A DNA stretch of 64,000 bases from assembly GCA_018432315.1 (NCBI GenBank), contig JAHDLB010000013.1, forward strand, positions 57,208 to 121,207, given 5' to 3'. The position numbers and the translations under genes are program-made. Source of the DNA: Anaerolineae bacterium (GTDB lineage: Bacteria > Chloroflexota > Anaerolineae > Aggregatilineales > Aggregatilineaceae). Of this stretch, positions 42,647 through 52,019 are shown piece by piece. The stretch's first letter is position 1. Each line of letters starts with the position of its first letter. The notes under the pieces are model-generated. The model made no database searches. It was not told the DNA's origin and worked only from the letters and a program-made list of their open reading frames with translations.

Positions 42647-43804
42647 ATGTCGGTGTGGCCTTTGCCCCGAATCATCTTTCGGGAACTCAGTTCGATCGAA
42701 GAAACACGTCCCGTTGCGCTGCTCACCACCGACGACACCTGGACCGTCCTGGGCAGCCAGCTCAACCTGCCGGTGATCATCCAGGCCGAGCCGGCCCGCC
42801 AGACCCGCGACCTGTTCACCTACCTGGCCGACAACCTCCCCCATCAGGTTCAGGCGATCTACGTGATCGGCCAGGGCGCGCCGCTGATGGCGGGCAAGGT
42901 GATCGCAGCGCGCAACCGGGTGCCCCTGGTGGTCATCCCGACCGCGCTGGACAGCGACGCGGCGATCTCGCCGGTGGCGCGCCTCGTCGAGGTGGATGAG
43001 GACGGGACGCGCGTGGTGTGGGAAGAAACCGGCCCCGCGTCCGAAGTCATCATCGACTGGGGCATCATCCAGGCCGCGCCGCCGGACCAGCGGGGGGCCG
43101 GCATCGTGGACGTGCTCTCGGTGGTCACCGGCCTGCTGGACTGGCGTTACGCCGCGCAAAAAGGGCGCAACCTGACCGGCCAGCGGTTTTCGCCGTGGGC
43201 CGCCGGTGTGGCTGCCGGGCTGGCGTCGCAGGCGATCAAGAGCGCGGCGGCCATCGGCCAGGGCAACCGCGACGCGCTGCGGACGCTGCTCGACCTGATG
43301 ATGACCGCGGTCCAGTTGTCCAACCAGCTCGGCCACACGCGGGCCTGCCAGGGCAGCGAGCATTACCTGGCCCAGGTCCTGGCCGGGATCGCGCCGGAGG
43401 TCCCGCACAGCGCCCTGGTCGGGCCGTGCCTGCTGCTGGTATCAGCGCTGCACGGCCAGCCGCCCACCGCCCTGCGCGAGGCGCTGGAGCACGCGGGCGT
43501 GCGCCTGGACCAGGTGCGCCCGACCGACGTCCGGCTGGTTCTGGACGCGCTGCCCGACCACCTGGACGCCTACGACTTTCCGTACAGCATCCTGAACGAC
43601 ATCGATCCGGAGTCGGAGACGGTGGCCCAGGCATTGGAGGCGGCGGGGCTGGCGATTGAGCCGGAAACCTGGGAAGTGCCGTCCGACACGGGCGCGATGC
43701 TGGCGGTCGAGGCGCCGGGCGAGCCAGAGGCCGAACTGGGCGAGACGCGTCCGGCAGACCAGTCTGAGGACGATCTCGGCCCCGAGCAGTCATTCAATGG
43801 CTAG
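42647..43804 (+). CDS. Glycerol-1-phosphate dehydrogenase-like (iron-ADH superfamily) protein
   Basis: A 385-residue protein of the iron-containing dehydrogenase / sn-glycerol-1-phosphate dehydrogenase group. The metal region GSEHYLAQVLAGIA near residue 245 matches the GSEH signature of G1P dehydrogenases, followed by PHSALVG where family members have a second His. The N-terminal dinucleotide domain includes AIYVIGQGAPLMAGKVIAAR and VPLVVIPTALDSDAAISP. The usual GGGxxxDxAK nucleotide motif is altered (GQGAPLMAGK, with Met at the Asp position), so cofactor binding may differ. In archaea this enzyme makes the G1P lipid backbone; bacterial homologs (AraM) do so in a few species. ACCTGGAGAG before the ATG supports the start. 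The C-terminal 40 residues are acidic. Confidence 0.75.
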   Translation: MSVWPLPRIIFRELSSIEETRPVALLTTDDTWTVLGSQLNLPVIIQAEPARQTRDLFTYLADNLPHQVQAIYVIGQGAPLMAGKVIAARNRVPLVVIPTALDSDAAISPVARLVEVDEDGTRVVWEETGPASEVIIDWGIIQAAPPDQRGAGIVDVLSVVTGLLDWRYAAQKGRNLTGQRFSPWAAGVAAGLASQAIKSAAAIGQGNRDALRTLLDLMMTAVQLSNQLGHTRACQGSEHYLAQVLAGIAPEVPHSALVGPCLLLVSALHGQPPTALREALEHAGVRLDQVRPTDVRLVLDALPDHLDAYDFPYSILNDIDPESETVAQALEAAGLAIEPETWEVPSDTGAMLAVEAPGEPEAELGETRPADQSEDDLGPEQSFNG

Positions 43805-44093
43805 GCGCCGGAATTAACGACGAATCAAAAATCGCGCGCGCCGCCGCCCATCTCCTCGCAAGGCGGCGCGCGTGTCGTGCCGTATTTTCACGCGGCTGGT
43901 GGGTCGAATTGTTAAGAATTGTCAAGAGTGGCGCAGAAATGTCAGGGTAGTGCAAGGTTGAGCCTGCCCTGACGGTTTTCCCATTGAGAAGACCTGAAAT
44001 GTGCTGATAAGATTAATCATAAGTCAACGGTTGCTGGCGTCTTGCAGCCGGGAGCCACGCGTCACGATCGAAACGCATTTTTTGGAGGTTAAC
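43805..44093. other. Intergenic region with a GC hairpin
   Basis: A long hairpin, GCGCGCGCCGCC (43834-43845) with GGCGGCGCGCG (43862-43872), has a T tract only on the minus strand (GATTTTTG). The rest of the gap is AT-richer and holds TTAAGAATTGTCAAGA words near 43911, a possible promoter region for the giant gene. No other feature was found. Confidence 0.45.
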
Positions 44094-47000
44094 ATGGGCT
44101 ATCGACGTTTGACCCGCACAGCCCACTATCTGGTCACCATCTTGTTGTTGATCACCGTCATTATCACGACCTTCCTACCCGATTGGGTGCAGCGCTCGCA
44201 GGCTGCCGCCCCGGCTGTCGAACCGGCGCCCGCCGCCGCGTCGTCTGCCGAAACCGGGCCGGCGGCGAGTGGTCCCGCCAGCATCACGACGCCCGAACTC
44301 GCGCCGCTCAACGCGCTCATTCTCAGCGAGCCGGGCCGGGCCGAAGCCCTCAAATCGACGCTGATGGACCTGGGGGGATACGTGTACGTGAGCCAGGGGG
44401 ACGCGCTGTTCGCCGGGGTGAACGACCTGACCCTGAGCGATCTGGCGCCGCTGGGCGCGCGGGCCGTGTTCCGCGAGACGGTTGCCGGCGACGACCTGGC
44501 GGCGCTGTCGCCCGACGACCGTGATGCTGTGGCCGTTTGGAACGAGATGATCGGCGCGGAGCCGGTCGGCGAGCCGGGTGGCTCTGCGCCGGCGTCCATC
44601 CGCGACATCGACCTGGACGCGCGCGAGACGGTGCTGGCTGCCGACTCGACGCTCGATCCCCAAACCAGCTCGTTCCTGGTGGGATCGGTGACCGTCGAGG
44701 TCGTGTTCGTGGAGAGCAGGGGCACCGGCGAGAACTGGACCGCCGACGAGATCAGTAAGGTGAAGTCGGAGGTCGTCAGCGCGCTCGACTGGTGGACCGT
44801 CGTGGCGCGGGCGCCCGATGAAGAGGGCAATCCTCGCCCGCCGGCGCATCTCGACTGGCGTGTGAATTACTATTCGCCGCTGGAAGGGACGACCGAGCAG
44901 CGCGAATACGTGAAAGTGGGCGTCGAGCCGATTCAGGGGCCGATCACCAGCAATAGCTGGATGGGCACCATCTCCAAGCAGATCAAGGACACGTTTGATC
45001 TGAGCGTGTGGGCCCGCCAGGCCCGCGACGAGTCAAGCGCGGCAGCGCCGGACGGGACCGACTGGGCTTTCGTCCTGTTCGTGGTCGACAGCAGCAACGA
45101 TGACGATGGCCGGTTCTCCGACGCGAAGTCCGCGGCGGCAGCGCTCAGCGGGCCGTGGGCCGTCGTCAGCTCGCGCGGCGGCGACCTGGGCACGGCTAAC
45201 CTGGAAATCCTGATCGCCAAGATGATCGGGCACGTCTTCGGCGCGGGGGACGAAGCGTACTGCAGCAGCGAGGAGTATTACGGCTATCTTCGGGTCCCCC
45301 ACGACCACTGCGAGATGGGCGGGGCTCCCACCCCATCGCTGATGCGGGCCGGCAACGACATGATTTCCGCCTACAAGGATCACCGGTTGTCGGATACGGC
45401 GCGCGGACAGGTCGGCTGGTTGGATCTGAACGAAAACGGCGTGTACGACGTGATCGATACCCTGATGGACACGTTCGAAGCGCCGCCCAGCCCCGAAGTG
45501 TGCCCGGTGCTGCATCTGAACGACGTCGAAGTGCTCAACAATGCCGCGGTGCCGAGCGATCCGGGGCCCGGCTCTGACACGGCCTGGTGGAACTACATCT
45601 GGGACTTCAACACCTCGACGTTCAAAGAGACGATCGAGTATCGCCCTAAAAACATCAATCACGTGGGGTTCGTCTGGGGGAAGGTCAATAACGGCGACTG
45701 GATCGCGGGGACGCTCGTCGAAGACAACCCGGCGGATCGCGAGAGTTACAACCTGCTGCTGCCCGGCAACGCCGGCTCGGTGAACCCGGTCGAAATCGCG
45801 ATCATGAACCGGTGGGGCCAGGAAGCCTACTCGTCGCCTTCGCCGGAAAACGTGACCGTGCAGGCGTCCAGCCTCGCCCGTCCCGAGCCGTACGAGAGCG
45901 AGAGCAGCGCCAACGTCGCCTTCTATCCGTTCAACGGCAATCCCCTGTACGACTGGTCCCCCGCCACCGATGCCGGCTATTCGGGCGGCACGACCATGGT
46001 GGCGGGCTATGGCGGCAGCGAGGCCTGCTTCAGCATCTACGGCACCGAGGCGCGCATCCTGTACAACAACGAAGCGGGCAGCGCGGCATCCCCCAGCCAC
46101 ATGGACGTGTATGTTGACGGCGAGCTGCATTCGACCATCAAGTACACCGGGGTGCCCCAGCAGATGCAGCACACGATCTCGAACCTGCCCGATGGCGACC
46201 ACACCATCCAGTTGTTCGCCGGCGATCCCGCCGTCGACTTCGACGCGTTCATCGTGTCGGACATGCGGGCGGACACCCTCAGCGTGATCGACGCGCTCGA
46301 CGCGGAAGACATCGCTGCCGAGGACGAAGGGTTCTACGAGGACACCGGCGCGAAGATCAAGTATGTCGGCCAGTGGGCCACCGAGGGCACCTACGCGCTG
46401 AACGATACGCGCCCCGGCACGCCCGATGACTCGGTCCACACCAGCCTGAACGCCAACGACCGGCTCTACATCCGCTTCAAGCGAGCCGACACGCTGTCGA
46501 TCTACCGCGAGGTCTTCCCCGGCGGCGGTTCGGCGGACGTATTCATCGACGATGGCTTCGAGAGCAAATACTGGGGTACCATGTACAACGATGCCACCGT
46601 GCCGATGGTGGTGCCCTACACCATCTCCGGCCTGGTGTCGTCACCCGACCTGACCTATACCATCGAGATCCGGATCAACCCCGGCACGCCGCGCTTCACG
46701 TTCGACGCGCTGCGCCTGCAGAACGTGGACGGCACGCCGGAGCTGTACGCCGTCACCGGCGACGATCCGCTGGAGATTCCGTTCGACGGCGCGCAGGAGA
46801 TGTTCGGCGACTGGCAGGTGCGATCCGGGTTCATGCGCGGGGCCGGCACCGGCGACCTCATGACGCTGTACTTCAAGGGGATGGCGGTCGCCGTCAACCG
46901 CGACACGGCCAGCGCGCGCGGGGTCATGGAGCTGTACGTCGATGGCAAGCTGCGGCGCACGGTGGACAACCGGGATGCAGGCGCCAAAGACGCGCCGGTC

Positions 47001-50000
47001 GTGCTGCACGGCTTCGACCCGAACCGCCCGCACGCGCTCCAGATCCGGGTCGTGCGCGAGAATCCGAACCGCGCGAAGTGGAATCATATTCGCGGCTTCA
47101 GCGTGTTCAATGTGCCAGTGGTGGGGCCGGGCAGTTACGAAGAATACGAATATGACGCGAACGGCGTCCCGACGCACTCCCGATTCCTCTACGAGCAGGC
47201 ATGGGCCAGCCCGGTCAACTACACCAGGACGCCGGGACCGTCGGGCGAGCACTACATCTTCTCCAAGCACAAAGATGCCAAAGTCTATCTGTATTTCAAC
47301 GACGCGGACACCGTGACAATCTACGGCGCCTCGGCGGCGAAATTCGGCGCGGCGGACGTGTACGTCAACGGCGAGCTGCGCGGGACGTTCGTCCAGAAAG
47401 GCAAAGTCGGCTTCGACCAGCCGTTCACCATCACCGGCCTGGACAAGTTGGCGATAAACGTGCTGGAACTGCGCGTGGCCGATCAGCGCGGGATGAAGAA
47501 GTCGATCTCGCTCGACCGCGTGTCAATCTACAACCGCCCCGTGTTGGCGGCGGGCGTATACGAGAACGACCACACCGTTGGCGAATTTCCGGCACTGCAA
47601 TTCTCCGGCCAGTGGAACCGGGTCGAGGATGTGGAGGCGTCCGGCACCTACGACGTCGTGGGCAGCGGCTACGATCAGGTGGTGTTCGACGTGCGCGATG
47701 CGTCGTCGGTGGTCATCTACCGGCGCCTGTTCAAGAAGTACGGGCGCGCCGAGGTGTACGTCGATGGCGTGTACCATTCGTCATTCGACAACTCGACCAA
47801 CACGGCCCGCTACGGCGTGTACCAACAGCCGCACGTCATCGGCGGCCTGGATCGCGGTTTCAGTCACCGCATCGTGATCAAGCCCGAGATCCTCAACAAG
47901 AGGGGCAAGCACAAACCGTTCGACATCGACTATATCGAGGTCCGCAATATCGACGCCGAGGGCGTCACCTACCTCGAAGACAACTACTACGACCAGGACG
48001 ATCCCGGCGCGCTGGCGGGCGGCGCGATCAGCTACCAGGGCAGCAACTGGACGATCGACAACCCGACGCCTGACAATCCTTACACGCGCGACGAGTCCGT
48101 CTCCGAAGCGCATGGCGCCGGGCGCGGCGACCGCGCGGTCGTGACCTTCCGGGGCAACGCGTTCTCGGTGTTCTTCAACCGCTTTGGCAAGGCCGGCGTG
48201 GTCGATATCTACATCGACGGCAATCTAGCCGGCTCGGTCAAGAACAAATCGCTCAAGCCGGTTTACGACGTGCCGTTTGCGGTGGGCGGCCTCGCCAATA
48301 AGACTCACGTTGCCGAGATCATCATTCGCAGCGGCCAGGTCGGCATCGACGCCTACATGGCGCGCACGATGATCCCCGATCTCATCGTCAACACGCCCGA
48401 CCTGAAAACCGAGTTGAACCGCGACCCGATGCAGAGCCCGGTCCTGTTCTCCGGCCTGTGGACGGTGGACGGTGACTACATCACCACGCGCGAAAAGGAA
48501 GCCACCATCTACGCCTATGGCGGCGAGGATGACACGCTGATCATGACGCGCGAGGCGAAGAAGATTCGCGGCAACATCGATATCTACATCGACAACGAGC
48601 TGCACACCACGGCGGAAACCAACTACCTGGGCGGCTGGCCGACGCCTGACGAAGAGTACGAGGTGAGCGGCCTGGCCCGGATGAGGGACGATGGCGCGTG
48701 GATCGCGGTGAGGAACAAGCAGTCGAAACCGATCATGCTCAAGAAGCTGCTGATCACGGGGCTGGGGGTTCCTCTGGGCACCACGAGCGTGCCGCCGGGC
48801 AGTTGCGACGTGGAAGCGGAAGATCAGGCTTCCATGGAGCGCGTGCACGCCGCCGGCTCGTGGAAGCAAATGCCGGGCCGTGCCAACGACCAGCACAGCG
48901 GCGGGTACTACCTGCAGAGCGGATCGCAGAATTCCAGCGCCTACATCCCGATCCAGAATGTGAACTACCTGACGATCTACCGGCCCGTGGCGAGAGCACT
49001 CGGCGATGCGGAAGTGTATATCGATGGCGTGTACTGGGGCATCATGCCCGGCGAGGGGACTCGCGCTCAGGCCCAGGTGCCGTTCTCGATCGGCCCGATC
49101 GCCCAGCCAACCCAGGCGCACATCGTCGAGCTGCGCCCGGCTCACAAGACCAAGAAGATCGCTATCGACCGGGTGACGTGCGAGGGCCTGCTCACGCTGT
49201 CGCCGGATCTCGACGACTACTTCGGCTACTATGAAAACGACAGCGAGGCGCTGAGCGGGCTGGACGCCAACGGCGATCCGGTGAGCATGCCGGCCTACAG
49301 CGGCAACTGGAAGGAAGTGGACTCGGTGAACGCGTCGGGCGGCTCCAACCACCGGACCACACGGCGCGGCGACCGGCTGGCCGCGCTCTTCATCGGCAAC
49401 TCGATCACGATCTATCGCGAGACATCCCGGATGGGACGCTTTGCCACCGCCTACATCGACGGCGTCGCCTACCCGATCAACAACAAATCGAACCGGGTGC
49501 AGCACCGGGTGCCGCATACCATCCTGCTGCCCGGCGAGCCCGAGGATACGCATACGCTCGAACTGGTGGTGAACGGAGGCCGGTTCGACCTGGACGCGAT
49601 CCAGGTCGACTACGCTGCGCCGGCTGTCTTCGGCTACCACACGGCAGGGGACAAGCAGCAGGTGTTCGGCTCGTACCAGGAAGATCACCCGCTGGTGATC
49701 GTCAACGATGCCAATCACTGGGAGACGGTCGAGTCCGCAGCGCATTCGGACGGCGCGTACATCGAGACGAAAACCAAGTACGCCAGCGTGTTCTTCCTGT
49801 TCAACGGCCAGCGCGTCACGACGTACATGACGCAGGGGCGTAACTGGGGCCGGGTGAGCGTCTACCTGGATGGTCAGTTCCGCGAGGAAGTCGACCTGTA
49901 CAAGTTCGACAAGAGCAACCGGAACGCGCCCGATGAGCCGTTCTTCGCCTACGACATCACCAATCTGCCGCGCGCGAACCACGTGCTCGAGCTGCGCTTC

Positions 50001-50618
50001 GAGGGCAGCCGCACGAAGGGCGGTAAGCCGCGCATGAACTTCGACGTGTTCAGCGTCAACGGCGCGCCGGTGCCGCGGCCCGGCGAGGAGATCTCGCCGC
50101 CCACGCCGCCCGATATCGGCGGCGGCGACCCCGGTGGCGACATCACGGCGCCGCGCCTGGGCTGCTTCGAGGATACGCACGGTGAATGGGTCCGTGTGGG
50201 CGCCTGGAACAACCCCAGCGTGGCCGGTGCGTCCGGCGGGTACCTGGTCGAGTCGAATGGCTCGCCCGGTGAGGAAGTCTACGCCGAGTTCGACTTCGCG
50301 GCGGAGGGCTTCGGCCTGCTGGTGGCGAAGGGGCCGTCGGGTGGCTATGCGGATATCTACGTCAATGGCGACCTGTTCCGCCCCGACTACTCGATGTACA
50401 ACGAGACCCTAATCGCCCTCGACCCGGCCCAAACGCTGATCACCGGCACGGGCTACGATCCGAACGTGGTCAACGTGGTCCGGGTTCTCTGGAAAGAGAC
50501 CGCCGGACCGGGAGGCGGTACCCGGATCTACATCGACCGGATCGACCTGCCGGCCTACGACACCAAGTACAACCCGCCGCCGGAAGGTGACGGCTGCTTC
50601 TACATCCCGGAGGACTAG
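44094..50618 (+). CDS. Giant secreted repeat protein with degenerate metzincin-like site
   Basis: A protein of 2174 residues. The signal peptide covers about 1-40 (HYLVTILLLITVIITTFLP). Residues 60-560 form a protease-like unit ending in MIGHVFGAGDEAYCSSEE; the metzincin consensus HExxHxxGxxD is present only as K376-M377-x-x-H380-x-x-G383-x-x-D386, so the catalytic Glu and first His are missing. A cysteine- and Ser-Leu-Met-containing segment (HDHCEMGGAPTPSLMRAG) and GQVGWLDLNENGVYDV follow, as in active relatives. From about residue 590 to the end, eleven divergent beta-sandwich modules of 120-145 residues follow. TTTTTGGAGG six bases upstream fixes the start. Probably an extracellular scaffold, adhesin or sheath protein. 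Confidence 0.88.
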   Translation: MGYRRLTRTAHYLVTILLLITVIITTFLPDWVQRSQAAAPAVEPAPAAASSAETGPAASGPASITTPELAPLNALILSEPGRAEALKSTLMDLGGYVYVSQGDALFAGVNDLTLSDLAPLGARAVFRETVAGDDLAALSPDDRDAVAVWNEMIGAEPVGEPGGSAPASIRDIDLDARETVLAADSTLDPQTSSFLVGSVTVEVVFVESRGTGENWTADEISKVKSEVVSALDWWTVVARAPDEEGNPRPPAHLDWRVNYYSPLEGTTEQREYVKVGVEPIQGPITSNSWMGTISKQIKDTFDLSVWARQARDESSAAAPDGTDWAFVLFVVDSSNDDDGRFSDAKSAAAALSGPWAVVSSRGGDLGTANLEILIAKMIGHVFGAGDEAYCSSEEYYGYLRVPHDHCEMGGAPTPSLMRAGNDMISAYKDHRLSDTARGQVGWLDLNENGVYDVIDTLMDTFEAPPSPEVCPVLHLNDVEVLNNAAVPSDPGPGSDTAWWNYIWDFNTSTFKETIEYRPKNINHVGFVWGKVNNGDWIAGTLVEDNPADRESYNLLLPGNAGSVNPVEIAIMNRWGQEAYSSPSPENVTVQASSLARPEPYESESSANVAFYPFNGNPLYDWSPATDAGYSGGTTMVAGYGGSEACFSIYGTEARILYNNEAGSAASPSHMDVYVDGELHSTIKYTGVPQQMQHTISNLPDGDHTIQLFAGDPAVDFDAFIVSDMRADTLSVIDALDAEDIAAEDEGFYEDTGAKIKYVGQWATEGTYALNDTRPGTPDDSVHTSLNANDRLYIRFKRADTLSIYREVFPGGGSADVFIDDGFESKYWGTMYNDATVPMVVPYTISGLVSSPDLTYTIEIRINPGTPRFTFDALRLQNVDGTPELYAVTGDDPLEIPFDGAQEMFGDWQVRSGFMRGAGTGDLMTLYFKGMAVAVNRDTASARGVMELYVDGKLRRTVDNRDAGAKDAPVVLHGFDPNRPHALQIRVVRENPNRAKWNHIRGFSVFNVPVVGPGSYEEYEYDANGVPTHSRFLYEQAWASPVNYTRTPGPSGEHYIFSKHKDAKVYLYFNDADTVTIYGASAAKFGAADVYVNGELRGTFVQKGKVGFDQPFTITGLDKLAINVLELRVADQRGMKKSISLDRVSIYNRPVLAAGVYENDHTVGEFPALQFSGQWNRVEDVEASGTYDVVGSGYDQVVFDVRDASSVVIYRRLFKKYGRAEVYVDGVYHSSFDNSTNTARYGVYQQPHVIGGLDRGFSHRIVIKPEILNKRGKHKPFDIDYIEVRNIDAEGVTYLEDNYYDQDDPGALAGGAISYQGSNWTIDNPTPDNPYTRDESVSEAHGAGRGDRAVVTFRGNAFSVFFNRFGKAGVVDIYIDGNLAGSVKNKSLKPVYDVPFAVGGLANKTHVAEIIIRSGQVGIDAYMARTMIPDLIVNTPDLKTELNRDPMQSPVLFSGLWTVDGDYITTREKEATIYAYGGEDDTLIMTREAKKIRGNIDIYIDNELHTTAETNYLGGWPTPDEEYEVSGLARMRDDGAWIAVRNKQSKPIMLKKLLITGLGVPLGTTSVPPGSCDVEAEDQASMERVHAAGSWKQMPGRANDQHSGGYYLQSGSQNSSAYIPIQNVNYLTIYRPVARALGDAEVYIDGVYWGIMPGEGTRAQAQVPFSIGPIAQPTQAHIVELRPAHKTKKIAIDRVTCEGLLTLSPDLDDYFGYYENDSEALSGLDANGDPVSMPAYSGNWKEVDSVNASGGSNHRTTRRGDRLAALFIGNSITIYRETSRMGRFATAYIDGVAYPINNKSNRVQHRVPHTILLPGEPEDTHTLELVVNGGRFDLDAIQVDYAAPAVFGYHTAGDKQQVFGSYQEDHPLVIVNDANHWETVESAAHSDGAYIETKTKYASVFFLFNGQRVTTYMTQGRNWGRVSVYLDGQFREEVDLYKFDKSNRNAPDEPFFAYDITNLPRANHVLELRFEGSRTKGGKPRMNFDVFSVNGAPVPRPGEEISPPTPPDIGGGDPGGDITAPRLGCFEDTHGEWVRVGAWNNPSVAGASGGYLVESNGSPGEEVYAEFDFAAEGFGLLVAKGPSGGYADIYVNGDLFRPDYSMYNETLIALDPAQTLITGTGYDPNVVNVVRVLWKETAGPGGGTRIYIDRIDLPAYDTKYNPPPEGDGCFYIPED
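45866..50560 (+). repeat. Eleven tandem beta-sandwich modules within the giant protein
   Basis: Modules start near 45866, 46333, 46765, 47136, 47558, 47970, 48401, 48806, 49226, 49636 and 50163. Each shows, in order, a G(Q/L/N/S)W strand, a (V/L)xIYRxx strand, the signature D(V/I)Y(V/I)(D/N)G, a (I/V)xGL turn and a closing (F/I)D(A/V/R)xxV strand. Identity between modules is low, so this is an old repeat family and not a recent duplication. Confidence 0.8.
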
Positions 50619-50661
50619 CGGGGTTTCGGCCCCGATAGTGGGGCTTTCTCCAGGCACACGC

Positions 50662-50690
50662 GCCCGCCCGGTCACAGCGATCGGGCGGGC
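50662..50690. terminator. GC hairpin between convergent genes
   Basis: GCCCGCCCG (50662-50670) pairs with CGGGCGGGC (50682-50690) between the giant gene and the convergent lipoprotein gene. No T tract follows, so this is only a probable terminator. Confidence 0.55.
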
Positions 50691-50741
50691 GCGCGGTTGT
50701 CTGGCCGACTGCCAGGAGGGCGGCTGGTCGCCGTCCTCGGT

Positions 50742-51884
50742 CTACTCGTCTGCCTCGGCGGCGGCTTCCGCTGCGGCGGCCTCATCTTCCGCCTGCTGGC
50801 GCTCCAGGATCGGGCTGCGAACGCGCTCGGCGTATTGCAGCAGGATGCTGCTCACCTGGGGGCTGTTCTCTTCCTGCACGATCAGCACGTAACCGGACAC
50901 GTAAATGTGCGCGGCGCGCTCATCGTCGACCAGGCTGGCGGCCTGGCGGGCTTCTTCGGGCGTGTCGAAGTCGAACAGGCCGAGCGGGACCTGCTTTTCG
51001 GTCAGCAGCACGACCTCGCCCGTCGCGTCCAGCCCGTTGTAGGTGACCGTTTCGTCCGGGACTTCGACCTCGCGCGTTTCATCCCGGCGCAGCGAATAGA
51101 TGAAGGCCGCGTTGGCCGCGTGACCCATCGGCGGCTCGCAGTAGGCGATCCGCTCGCCGGTGTCGTCGGTGTGGTATTCGTACGTCACCCCGTCGAGCGT
51201 GTACGTCACCAGGAATCCGTCGACCAGCTCCGGCGCGGGAGTCGGCGAATCTTCCGGGACGGGGCAGTCGAGCGCCTCGTCGTGCCACGCCATCGGCTGG
51301 ACGGCAAACTGTCCCGCCTCCGGATCGACGCCGCGCAACTGCAGGTCCGCCTTGACCAGCGCGACCACTTCCGAGCGGGCGTTGGGCGTGGGAATGGTCA
51401 GCACGTCCTCGTCGACCAGCGTATCCTCGCACGCCTTGACGATGAGCCCGTCATCGCCGGTCGAGACGTAATACTGGTAGGGATAGATGACCTGCTGGTG
51501 TTGGACGTAGACGAACTCGAAATCGGCGTCTTCCGGCTCGACGTCCGGGCAGAGCAGCGGCTCGTCCAGCAGCAGGGACGTCTCGCGGTCCACCGCCAGA
51601 ATCTCGGACAGGCTGATGCCGAGCCGGTCGGCCAGATCGGCTCGGGCACGGCTGGCCGCTTCTTCGGCCAGCGCCTCGTCGTCGAGCAGGGGGAGCGCGT
51701 CAGCCGGTTCGGTCAGTTCGATATCTGCCGGCTCAGGGGGAAGGGTGGCGGTAGGGGCGGGCGTTTCACCGGGTTCCGGCGCCTCCGAGGAGTCATCCTC
51801 GCCACAGGCGGCCAGCAGCAGCGCCAGCGCCAGCAGCAGCGCCAGCGGGATCAGCCGGCGGCGGGTTGTCCGTGAGCTATTCAT
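50742..51884 (-). CDS. Lipoprotein of unknown function
   Basis: A 380-residue lipoprotein. The signal peptide ends in the lipobox LAAC within LALALLLAACGEDDSS, so the mature protein starts at a Cys followed by an acidic, Pro/Thr-rich linker. Two similar halves follow: one with ARADLADRLGISLSEILAVD (about 85-170) and one with EVVALVKADLQLRGVDPEAG (about 175-265). Each contains a strand pattern ending in (I/L)(Y/V)xYx(Y/V). They look like repeats of one alpha/beta module. The C-terminal part (about 290-355) is different and the protein ends in a Glu/Ala-rich helix. I do not recognise the family. The ATG at 51884 has GGGAG before it. It follows the giant gene convergently. Confidence 0.8.
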   Translation of the reverse strand: MNSSRTTRRRLIPLALLLALALLLAACGEDDSSEAPEPGETPAPTATLPPEPADIELTEPADALPLLDDEALAEEAASRARADLADRLGISLSEILAVDRETSLLLDEPLLCPDVEPEDADFEFVYVQHQQVIYPYQYYVSTGDDGLIVKACEDTLVDEDVLTIPTPNARSEVVALVKADLQLRGVDPEAGQFAVQPMAWHDEALDCPVPEDSPTPAPELVDGFLVTYTLDGVTYEYHTDDTGERIAYCEPPMGHAANAAFIYSLRRDETREVEVPDETVTYNGLDATGEVVLLTEKQVPLGLFDFDTPEEARQAASLVDDERAAHIYVSGYVLIVQEENSPQVSSILLQYAERVRSPILERQQAEDEAAAAEAAAEADE

Positions 51885-52019
51885 ACAAGACTCTCCCTCG
51901 CAATACACGTTTCGCTATCGATAGTACCGTCTCCACCCCCTGCAACATTACACGGCAACGACACCGGGCCAGGCGACGGTGTGCGGCTGGCCCGGTGAAC
52001 GGATCGCGTCCGGCGGCGA

